A DNA stretch of 64,000 nt. Source: Coix lacryma-jobi var. lacryma-jobi. Its lineage: Eukaryota > Streptophyta > Magnoliopsida > Poales > Poaceae. The first letter of the stretch is position 1, and every line of letters begins with the position of its first letter. The notes beneath the pieces were generated by a model, which was not told the DNA's origin, searched no databases, and saw only the letters and a list, made by a program, of their open reading frames with translations. The position numbers and the translations under genes were made by a program. The stretch is taken from the NCBI GenBank assembly GCA_009763385.1, contig CM019826.1:67287201-67351200 (forward strand). The letters are read 5' to 3'. Positions 1 to 9,060 of this stretch are shown here, piece by piece.

Positions 1-120
1 TGGATGCTTCCAAGAAGCATAGCGGGACACTACACACCTCTAGAAACCTGACGCAAAAACCCAAAACCAAATCTGAAGTCGTACGATCAAACTGCGGACA
101 AAACAGTGCAAATCTCACTG

Positions 121-370
121 CATCGGACGTTGGCCTGCATCCGATGTTCAAGCAACGGACGCGTCCGATGCAAAATGAGCAAGTCTGGGACCTTACTGCA
201 TGGTCATCGGACGCTAGCTACAGTGAAGCCCTAGCGTCGGATGCTCGACCCCAGGATGCATCCGATGGCAACGGACATGCCGATGGGTAGTGTCCGATGA
301 CACGTGGCATCAGACGCGTCCGATGTGATGAACACAGCGTCCGATGCTCCCGACTCGAGCGTCCAATGCC
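121..370. repeat. Array of CGGACG/CGTCCG palindromes in LTR-A
   Basis: About eleven copies of catcggacg or its complement cgtccgatg occur at irregular spacing. Some join into longer palindromes such as acgcgtccgatg at 168-180. The position matches the CGGACWGTCCG array at 62501-62762 in the other Sirevirus-like LTR, although the flanks differ. Palindrome arrays of this kind are an established feature of Sirevirus LTRs. Confidence 0.7.
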
Positions 371-946
371 CCCGAAACAACACAGTTCTTCCGCGGATTC
401 AAACCGATCTCCTTCGAATCAAAAGCTCTAAGGCTTAGACTTGGTATGAGGAGTTCCAAGGAGGTTAGTGAACTATCCCAAAGAGATCATGGCTCGAACC
501 TAACTCCAAATCGGTGAATCGGAAGAACTAGAGGCAAAGGAGACAAAACTCGATTCGAAACGAAAATCGACCGATCTACTAGCTCGTGAGGTTAGAGAAG
601 AATTCTTTCAGTGGAAAGATGCGCCTCACGATCTAGAACAAATCAGTTCAAACGGAATCGCAAAAGACATGACGATGAGTGAGAACGATCACCAGGAAAA
701 ACGTGGAGAAAAGTAAAACGCGAATAACAACACAAGAGCGTGAATCACAACCACAATTTCCAGTCAAAATTCGTCCCCACGAGGAGACAACGAGATTACG
801 GTCTCGTTTCCTCAAAAAGCAAATACACAGAGGTATTGTTCACCGTCTCTGCGGATCTCAGTAGCTACAGCAGGGATGTGGGAGAGCAGGAAACCCTAAG
901 TGAAAGTAGCAAATGGCTGAGATGGTCTGGAGGGAAGGGCTGCCTC

Positions 947-959
947 TCCTTATATAGCC
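947..959 (-). promoter_or_regulatory. TATA box of LTR-A
   Basis: The minus strand reads aggctatataagg. It lies between the hairpin array and the long leader-like stretch, where the core promoter of a plant LTR is expected. No transcription data are available. Confidence 0.5.
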
Positions 960-1162
960 TAATACAATTATTCCCCTTCTAGCCCTATTGCTAATTACAG
1001 AGCGAACAAGCTAAACCCTAAGGTTATTCTGGACCAACTCGAAGTAGATGCTGATCCGATGGCCACGCCCGCACAATTGGTAGCGTTGCCTCGACGCAAC
1101 CTCATCGATTGCTGCCACGTGCCGCCACTCCTCTGCTTGTCCTTTTCATGGACTTTGCCCTT

Positions 1163-1422
1163 GGTTTTGTGGCCAAAACCGGGAAACCTGTCTTCACGAC
1201 CAACCCCCGGTTTTGAGGCCCAAACCGGGAAACCAGCCGTCCATCGCCTGAGTTTTGTGGCCCAAACTTAGAAACCCGCAAGCGCCCAGGTTTTGAGGCC
1301 CAAACCTGGAAACCGTCCTCAGCCCGAGTTTTGTGGCCAAACTCGACAAACCCGCAGCACCCAGGTTTTGTGGCCCAAACCTGGAAACCGTCCACCCAAT
1401 GGTTTTTTTGTGGCTCAACCAT
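1163..1422. repeat. Tandem array of seven co-varying hairpins in LTR-A
   Basis: Seven units lie at 36-43 bp spacing: 1163-1180, 1206-1229, 1248-1271, 1286-1309, 1325-1345, 1361-1384 and 1399-1422. Each has inverted arms around a conserved core (tgwGGCCC or close). The arms differ between units but match within a unit: CCCGGTTT/AAACCGGG, CCAGGTTT/AAACCTGG, CGAGTTT/AAACTCG, ATGGTT/AACCAT. The unit at 1248 has one mismatch that would be a G-U pair in RNA. The open frame at 1102-1605 on the minus strand is the translation of this array and is not called as a gene. Confidence 0.8.
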
Positions 1423-1829
1423 CAAACCAACGCTGTAGAGGGGATGCACTACCCGTGCACCCCGTCCACCGACACATGTCCCAAGATCCTCGACCCGAGC
1501 AACACTGTGCCCCGCAAGTGTCCGCTCGGTGCTGTCCCAGGCTGTCAGCCACCACAACTGATCCTCAGGCCACCAGTCCCTCTGTCCAAGCCTCACGTCC
1601 GCCATTCACCGCTCCTGGTCCATCGGCACGGCATGTCTCTACTTGACCTTCACCTTGCCTTTGATCACTGTATCCGTGCTCGACACCTACACAACACAAG
1701 CCAAAGAACATGCACATCAAACCCGCTGACAATCACTCATCACTCGAGACTCGGAATACACCCATGTATCCGCACCCTATTTACTACCTTTTCTATTATG
1801 AAACCTTTCGGAGGCGGTGGAGGATCAAA

Positions 1830-3530
1830 TTAATGGAATGTGAGGAACTGGATCACATCCAACACCTCGGAACTCTTTTCAGGTTCTAGAAAAATCCTAA
1901 GCCGATGACCATTTACCTTAAATAACGTACCTTCGTCATTTTGAAGTGCTAATCATCGTGAATGGTCCTTCCCATTTGCTTCGTAACTTTCCATGACCAA
2001 ATAGCTTAACCCTGGAATTAAAAAGTAATACATTATCTCCCAGAGTGAAGTTCTTCGTCTTGATCCTCTTGTCATGCCATCTTTTGGTTCTCTCTTTGTA
2101 GATCTTGGCGTTATGGTATGCCTTTTCACGCCATTCATCTAGTTCTGAGAGTTGTATCTTTCTCGTGATTCCAGCTACTTCCAAGTCCATGTTCTATCTT
2201 TTTATCGCCCAGTGAGCCTTGAACTTCTGCTCAACAGGCAAGTGACAAGTCTTCCCGTAGACGAGTTGATATGGTGACATTCCCAATGGTGTCTTGTAGG
2301 CTGTACGGTAGGCCCACAATGCTTCCGGTAGTCTGTCTCTCCACATTGTTCCCATATCGTTGACTGTCTTCTGTAGAATGTTCTTGATTTGCTTGTTCTA
2401 TGTTTCTGCTTGGCCACTTGTCTGAGGGTGATAAGGGGTAGCGATGTTGCGAAGGATCCCATGTTTTGACAGGTACGTGCGGAAGTGCTTGTCAATAAAA
2501 TGAGAACCTCCATCACTAATCACCATTCCTGGAACTCTGAATCTTTGAAATATCACTTCCTTGAACATTCTCTTGGAGCTTCTGGCATCTGCAACTTTAC
2601 ATGGTAGGGCTTCGACCCATTTGGAAATGTAGTCGACTACCATTAAGATGTATTCACTGTTCTTGGATTTTGGAAATGGTCGCATGAAATCAATTCCCCA
2701 ACAGTCAAAGAGCTTGATCTGGAGATTGTTAGTGAGTGGCATGGCATCTCTTGAATTGATATTGCCATGCCTCTAACATGCTCCACATCTTCGGATGAAA
2801 TCTTTTGTGTCGTCATACATGGTTGGCCAGAAAAATCCACTTTGCTAGATCTTGGAATGCGTGCGGAATGCTCCATAGTGTCTTCCATAGGGTGATGAGT
2901 GGCTTCTTTTAATGATCTTAATTCCTTCTTCAGATGGTACACATCTTCTGAGTAGCCCATCAGAGCACACTCTGAAGAGATACAGATCATCCCATAGGTG
3001 AACATGACTCTCATAGACGAGCTTTCTCTTATCTTTGCCTGGTGGTACGTACCCTGAAACCATAAAATTGACAATATCTGCATACCAGGGGTCAGACCTA
3101 GAGACTAGATAGAGTGTATCATCCCTGAGTGAATCGTTGATAGGTAGTTCCTGTAGATTCTCAAATTGCATTCTTGACAAGTGATCAGCAATAGAATTCT
3201 CTACTCCCTTTTTATCTTTTATTTCAAAATTAAATTCTTGGAGTAACAGAATCCATCTTATCAAGCGAGGTTTAGCATCTTTCTTAGTGAGCAAGTATTT
3301 AAGAGCAGCATGATCAGTGTAAACAATTATTTTAGCTCCAACTAAGTAAGATCTAAATTTATTAATGGCAAAAACAACAGCTAGCGGTTCTTTTTCAGTT
3401 GTTGCATAATTAAGTTCTGGTCTAGTCAAAGTTTTACTAGCATATGCAATTGCGTGATGCTTCTTATCATTGCATTGTCCTAGCACAACCCCTACTGGTG
3501 AGAACATATATGATGAATGATTGACTTTGA
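1830..3530 (-). pseudogene. Truncated Athila-type Ty3/gypsy pol (RNase H to integrase)
   Basis: The minus strand carries the 3' half of a gypsy pol. It starts inside RNase H near 3507 (VVLGQ...AIAYASKTL, then TDHAALKYLL, then IADHLSRM near 3170) and runs into integrase. The integrase core is at 2398-2742, with catalytic Asp in GIDFMRPFP and ISDGGSHF and the Glu region in TSGQAET. Frame changes occur near 2840 and 2400, and the 3' end continues in pieces at 2202-2516 and 1936-2190 (LGDNVLLFNSRVKLF, KWEGPF). Wording such as WGIDFMRPFPKSKNSEYILM is typical of the Athila clade. Protease, gag and most of RT are missing. The fragment lies between two Sirevirus-like LTRs that point away from each other. 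Both ends are approximate. Confidence 0.75.
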
Positions 3531-3534
3531 TGAG

Positions 3535-3945
3535 GAAGGTTTGAGGCTTTTCCCGGTTGAGTCATTATTCACTATGCGCTTAATGTTTATGACTAACCGG
3601 TGGCGTTGAGTTGTGGTGTTTCTGTGTTGGTGTGCGTATGCAACATGTGTCTCTTGGCTGTGTTGATGTGCAGGTGGTGAGCTTGGATACAGTGGTCGAT
3701 GGCGAGGTGAAGGTCAAGTAGAGACGTGCCATGCCGACGGACCGGGATCGGTGAAGGATGGGCGTGCCGTGCGGCGGACGTGCCATGCCGATGTACCTAG
3801 AGCGGTGAAGGGCGGATGTGAGGCTTGGACCGACGGACTAGAGGGCCAGAGGACCAGCTGTGGTAGCTGGCACGTGGCATCGGCAAGCAGGAGCACATGG
3901 GGATGTGCGATGCATCGGCCGAGTCGGGACGAAGACGATGGCGGC
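3535..3945 (+). mobile_element. Sirevirus-like LTR-B, first piece (U3 start)
   Basis: This is the 5' part of a plus-strand LTR that continues at 19130-19300 and again at 61362-63180; two later insertions split it. The link rests on TSDs of both inserted elements (gcggc at 3941-3945 with gcgtc at 19130-19134, gcggg at 19296-19300 and 61362-61366) and on similarity to LTR-A in inverted orientation. The exact TG start is unclear; gaggcttttcccggttgag near 3540 may be close to it. Confidence 0.55.
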
Positions 3946-6575
3946 TGTAACACCCTAGGTGTTAAGCATTCCTTAAACTGCATAATTTGGCATGGCATGA
4001 GCATAGCATCTCATCATTTCATGTGCATATGTTTGTTGAAGTGCTTAAGTCCTTGTTTGGTCTCTAGTGTAACCTTGTTATGCTTTCTGTTTCTGACCAA
4101 GTTCCTTATAACAAAGTTGTAGATCTTGATGAAAGGAACAACTTTGCTTTAAAACACTTTCTCAGGAAAAGCTTTTAAATTAGGCTTTCTTGCATTAGAA
4201 AAATGGTTTAGCACTAAATTTCTTTTTCTAAGCAGAATTTGGACTGGAGCCTTAAAGATGATTTGTTCCTTACAAAATTCTAAGCAACTTTTCTTTTAGG
4301 ACCTTCTCCTAATTCGGCTTAGTTTAGGAGTTATAGAGCATCAAAGTTTTAAAACCAAACTTCATTAGTTTAACCCTAGTGGGCCCGGCCTGTCAGCCTC
4401 TCCTTCTTCTTCCCGTGCGCACGCCGCTCCCTCCGCGCCGACCAAAACCGCCCGCCGCCGCGAGACCGCCTCGCCGGCCGGCCAAACCACCGTCATCACC
4501 GCCCGTGGTTTGCGCAGCAAGCGCCACGTCGCTCCATGCACCCCATCCGCACTCGCCGCGTGTTGCGCGACGCCTGACGCCGCCGCGTCTGGTCGGGAGC
4601 TCCCCCGACGGGAACTGGCCAGGTGCAATGCACCTAGCACTTCTTTCCTTTTGCCTTCGCTCCGCCCCGTGCTCGCAACCAGAAGAGCATTCCATTACTC
4701 ACTCTCTCCCTCGCTCCACTTCCCTCCATCTTCACCAGAGCTCCACGCCGCCGCCGCCCGCCGAACCTCGGCGAGCGATTACTCGCTCCACCGCTCACCA
4801 CCGTTCGATTCCTCTCGCCAGTTTCTCCGCCTTGACCTCCTCTTTCTCCGGCAAGGGTTGGTTTCCTAACTCTCCCTCTCTAGCCGCCGGAACAGCGGAT
4901 GCCATCCTCAAGCTCCCGCCATGGCCGCCGCCATGACCTTCACGTGAACCGGTCATCTCCGGCCAAGCCATCCCAAACCGAGCCCGGGTCTAGTCTTCTC
5001 TACCGCTGTAGTTGCCTAAGTCTAGATGGAGGCCTCTCTTCGCCATGTTTCAGCCGGAACCGAGCCGTGTCACCGCCATGTCCGCTGTGGACCGCCGCTT
5101 TGCATCGCGCCGAGCAATGCCGGGGATGCCGAAGCCTGAGAGTTGCTCCAATAGGTCGCTTATGACTTGCTTGGGCTAGTGTTAGTCTCGCCGAGTCGCA
5201 AGCCCGCCGGGAAGAGTTCCGCCGCCGAGTCGCAGAGCCGCCGCTCCGCCATATCCGCCGTCGAGCTTGCTCCGGTATCCCTCTGGCTTAGCGAGTCAGT
5301 TAGTTGTGTTCGCCTCGCAAACTCGCACCCAGTGATGGTCTCGGTGTCACCGGAAGCGTCGCCGTCGACGAGCTAGGGCCGGTCAACGACCACGGCGCAA
5401 AACTCCGCCGTTGACCGCCGAGCCTGGCCTCGCGCGTTAACGTGCCGAGCCTGGCCTCGGAAGCTTGATCGCCCTGACCAGCTGGCCCCGACTGGCAGTA
5501 AGAAAGAGAGAAAGGGAAGCGTTTGGGTGCCGTAGGCCTCGGAAAGCCGGGTGCGCCGAGCCTTCGCCTCGAGCCTCGGCTGAATCAGTTAGCCTCGGCC
5601 GAGTCGGTTAGGTGTGCAGAGCGTGTGACGTAGCCTCGGCTGAGTTAAGCCGGGTGTGCCGAGCATGTGCCTCAAGCCTCGGCTGAGTCAGGTGGGGGTG
5701 TCCGTAGCGTTTTAGGTCAAGTTTTCTTTTAAATAAGTTTTGCAGAATTTATGTAAAGGCTTCAAAAATTCCTACAAGGCTCATTTTAAGTCCGAATCCT
5801 GTGAAACAAATTTTGTTGTGTTCATCATGATTAGACCTATCTGTGAAAAATGTTAAATGCATTATTGGTGATATTTGTATGTGTAGATTAACTTAAATTG
5901 GGAAGTTGCTGTTAACTTAGAAAATGCATAACTAATTATGTATAAGTCAGAAAAATATGATTCCAGTTTTGTTAGGTTTGTATGGTTATATAGTTTCAGG
6001 GAAAAATATAATATAAGGTTGTTCTGTGAATTATTTTAGCAGTAGTAATTAAAATGGTTAAATGTTGCTTTCTTGTTTATTTTGTAGTAATTAAAATATG
6101 AAGACTATGGGCTTGGAAATTTTTGCTGACTGCTCTTATGTTAAGAAGTTCACAAGAAAATTATGAAATTTGTTGTTTGACACATTTTAATATGATGTGT
6201 AGTTCAAAGCACCTTTTCATGGTAGAATTTGTCTTTTTCATAGGGGATAGAGTTTAGGTCCAAATGAGTTGAAATTTTGACAGAGAACTAGTTTGAGTGT
6301 TGTTAACTTCCAGTAATTTCTGTAGAATTTTCTGAAGCTGTCTAGATTGGGTTGCTGTTATAGGCTAGTTTAATTAGATTTATTTCAGCAAGTAATTAGA
6401 GGGTAATAAACTCATTAAGTATACTTTGATGTGGTGACAACATAGCTTAACAAGTTGAATATGGGAGGTTAAGCAGTTGAGTAGCAGTAGATGACATGTG
6501 CTTATCCCCTGGAATGCCTTGTTCCATGTTGCATCCCCATGCATCCCGCATGCATTCGCGTTATTTATTCATATT

Positions 6576-6815
6576 ATGCATCATACAAGATCAGCGGAGG
6601 AGATCCAGACTCAGTCGGCACTGGAAGAGCCCAGTCCGGAGGAGAACCTGACAGAGGAAGCCGGAGGGACAGACGCCGACGAGCTACCCGAGTGCCGCGA
6701 CCACCATCCGTCGGACTTTGAGCAAGGCAAGCCCCGGAGCATTCTAACTCCTACGGTTTGCAAATGCTTTACAATTAACCTGATGATGGATGTTGCATTA
6801 GGTTATAGGAATTGA
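6576..6815 (+). other. Acidic mini-ORF / exon-like segment in CV1 5' LTR
   Basis: The open frame reads an acidic stretch (SAEEIQTQSALEEPSPEENL) and then ELPECRDHHPSDFEQGKPRSI. The same segment occurs in the CV3 LTR as ELPECPNHQPSTFEKGKPRSI with synonymous codon changes (Ser TCG against AGC, Phe TTT against TTC, Glu GAG against GAA). An AG at 6593-6594 and an AG|GCAAGC at 6725-6732 would bound a 132-nt exon in phase 1 at both ends. The same bounds give 135 nt in CV3 and 111 nt in CV2. An exon of a spliced leader-encoded peptide is the favoured reading. A conserved RNA element is the alternative. Confidence 0.45.
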
Positions 6816-7786
6816 TTGCTACCGTTGATGCATTATTACTTATCCTTGTCCACCTGCAATATATCTTGATATCCCTGTTTAGGTCTAGGCTCGTTATATG
6901 CTTAGCCCTGCTTAGACCGGTAAAAGTCGGGTGATTTCCTGTCTCCCGCAATAGGTGGATACTGATCATGTTTAGCCTGTGCTATCATGAGATAACCATG
7001 TGATAATTAATCTGAGACGGAGGCGGGATGTAAGAGCAGCAGGACATGGGTTCTGTGTGCTAGTAGTCTACCGTCTGTGTCGCCTAGGACCCGTTCCGGA
7101 ATGTAACTTCAGTCAAATTGAACGCGTCGATCACTTAACGGAGTAGGTCTGAGTACCTCCCGTGAAGCCGAGTAAGGTTATTCGAGCCGGTGATGGAGAT
7201 GTTGACGCCTAACACCCAGGGCCTCAGTTGTACCGTGGGCAACTATTCTGATCGACCTGGCATGGTCCGAGGGCAGGCAGGGCCTGATCGACCTGGCATG
7301 ACCGTGGGCAGTTATAGATTGAGCGACCTGGCACTAAGATAACCCCCGGTGTAGAAGGGCCCATGGCCGTCCCGCGCATTGTGTTCTCGAATCTCCTGAC
7401 TGGTAGCTTACGACTGCCGTAGCCGGAATGTGTCGGGCGAGTGTGAGACATTTTATCCCCAGCTGGGTAGGAATCGATTATAATCGCCATCGCTCCTGGA
7501 CAGTGAGCAGTTGACTTTAGATCATCTCCCGTAGAACTTATGGAACTAAGATGGTTATGGAATTTGAAAGGCTATTGATGAAATAGTCACTCTTGATTGA
7601 TTAATTAGCAAGTGCTTGTTTAGTACACGTGCAAATCTAGTAAGGTAGAGTTAATGACTAAAAGCAATTGCCAACATCTGAAACTGAGTTTTAGTACTAA
7701 AGCTTTCATGCAAAGGAGTATGTACAGCCAACCCCACTTATGTAGCCTACATGATCCTTGGTGTCTCATTATTTCTGATTTTGTCG

Positions 7787-7842
7787 GTAAGTCTAGCTGA
7801 GTACCTTCTCGTACTCAGGGTTTATTTCCCTTGTTGTTGCAG
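7787..7842 (+). promoter_or_regulatory. Donor-hairpin-acceptor cassette in CV1 5' LTR
   Basis: GTAAGT (7787-7792) is followed by the hairpin GAGTAC-CTTCTC-GTACTC (7799-7816), CAGGGTT, a T-rich stretch and TTGTTGCAG ending at 7842, directly before ATGGCCAG. The same order occurs in the CV2 and CV3 LTRs over 52 and 55 bp. It looks like a very short intron, or two splice sites used with distant partners. Whether it is spliced is not known. Confidence 0.5.
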
Positions 7843-8272
7843 ATGGCCAGTGCTTTTATGGCTACTGCGAGAACTGCTTGTACCCGGTAACGGGTGATGA
7901 CTAGACCAAGGGCATGGTCAACACTTATCTCATCCATTGCTTTTGTGGACCCGGTCAACTGATGGCACCGTATTTATGAACAATCCAAACTTATGTTTTA
8001 AAGACTATGTTGCTTCCGCTACTACTATCAAAACTATGGTTTGTAATATTATTTCGTACTCCGATGTAATTTGAACTTTATGCAACTATGATGTAACCCG
8101 TGAGCATATTCGTGGAACAAGTACGATCTTGGTTGGATGTCGTTGAATGATTTGAAATCCTTCGAGATTTCCGGACTACCGGGTTTGTACGAGCTTAAGT
8201 ACTCGATGATTTCTGCGAGAGCAGAGGTTTTCAGTGCTTAATCTGGTGCAAATTGGTCGGTTCTGTTACAGC

Positions 8273-8284
8273 TGGCATCGGAGC
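8273..8284 (+). promoter_or_regulatory. CV1 primer-binding site (Met-tRNA-like)
   Basis: TGGCATCGGAGC begins two bases after the LTR end. It matches the plant initiator Met-tRNA site TGGTATCAGAGC at 10 of 12 positions, and both differences are transitions. CV3 has the same variant. Confidence 0.8.
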
Positions 8285-9060
8285 AAGTTCTGCGTTACTG
8301 TTCATGGGAGTATTTTAAAAACAACATTTTATAAAGGATAAAATTATATTTGCCAACTTATACTTATATTAGGATTTGGAAAATCTTAAGGATTAAAGCT
8401 AAGGTGTGCCAGTGACCAAGTCCTTATGCCCAATAGGAATTTAGGTGGCTATTTAAGTACTAACTTGGGGGTTGTGCATCATATTTAATTTCTGTTGTTT
8501 CTGTCGTCCATACGACAAGGGTGAAATTGTATGGGTGCTATTCCTCGGAATAGTAATGTATGGATCAATTGCCTCTACGCCAAGGTAATAAGTGAGTTGT
8601 GAGAGCATGATTGGACAACCGCCAATCTAGGGGAGCGCTTGAATAATGCTGACATGTATACCTGTTATACACAAGTATATGTGAAAGTATTAATTGTGGG
8701 AGTAATATTCTTCCGATGGGTGCATATACTGCTTACGTGTATACTGGGTGTGCACCTAAGCTAGTATTACATTTAAATTTTCAGCAATGCATGATATTCA
8801 TACTGTGGGTAGGGCTGAAATGGATTTTGTGCAGGTACGCTAACTTGCAAACGTGTAGTACGCTAGTTAACGCTATGAGTGAACGTTGTATGCCACCGTC
8901 TAGCCGTTAGATTGTTAGGCATTGAGGACGTATGTTACGCTCATGCATCATGATCATATAATTTTGCATTAATCTTACTCCTACCTTATGTTATCCGTCT
9001 CGATCTTAAATAAAAGTTGTTCTCAACTAATTAAAAATGATGTGGATACACTTCTTTCAG
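8285..9060 (+). other. CV1 untranslated leader with a candidate intron (8585-9060)
   Basis: No gene is seen in this 776-nt leader. The block 8530-8590 is conserved in the CV3 leader, including the short frame GEIVWVLFLGIVMYGS and then ASTPR, followed directly by CCAAGGTAATA (CCAAGGTAAGG in CV3). That GT and the CAG just before the ORF1 start (9058-9060) would define a 476-nt intron. The matching CV3 interval is 475 nt. This suggests ORF1 is translated from a spliced mRNA. Confidence 0.45.

Larger units (their letters stand above)
1..1830 (-). mobile_element. Sirevirus-like copia LTR, minus orientation (LTR-A), one end off-window
   Basis: No host gene is visible here. Read on the minus strand, the segment has the same order of parts as the LTR at 3535-3945/61362-63180. 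It starts with a stretch related to 3600-3945 (both contain ggtgaaggtcaagtagagac), then has a tandem hairpin array (1163-1422), a TATA box (near 950), a long T/C-rich leader, and an array of CGGAC palindromes (121-370). Arrays of such palindromes are known from Sirevirus LTRs. The outer boundary lies left of base 1, so I cannot tell a solo LTR from a full element. The start near 1830 is approximate because no clean TG terminus or TSD could be fixed. Short open frames inside it are repeat translations, not genes. Confidence 0.6.
3946..8270 (+). repeat. CV1 5' LTR (about 4.3 kb)
   Basis: It starts TGTAACACCCTAGGTGTTA (inverted tip AACACC-CTA-GGTGTT) and ends GTTACA. Contents in order: an AT-rich U3 with a hairpin built on CAAAGTTGTAGATCT (4110-4150), a GC-rich block resembling a plant 5' UTR (4380-5720), an AT-rich tract (5720-6480), an acidic exon-like segment (6595-6726), three degenerate GATCGACCTGGCA repeats (7234-7335), and a GTAAGT-hairpin-TTGCAG cassette (7787-7842). 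The long open frames in the GC-rich block (for example 4379-4936) are composition artefacts: they recur in the other LTR and have no domain. No clear TATA box was found here. Confidence 0.92.

Noticed and set aside
1102..1605. Minus-strand open frame of 167 codons with repeated GFQVWATKPG-like words
   Set aside because: It is the translation of the tandem hairpin array in LTR-A.
4379..4936. Long open frames in the GC-rich part of chromovirus LTRs (also 15236-15793, 24131-24805, 34090-34800, 37640-38124, 48554-48978)
   Set aside because: They occur in both LTRs of each element, overlap on both strands, lack domains and follow from high GC content.
8585..9060. Direct in-frame splice of the LTR acidic exon to ORF1
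   Set aside because: A phase-1 exon joined at the ORF1 acceptor would run out of frame and stop after a few codons, so ORF1 needs its own ATG.
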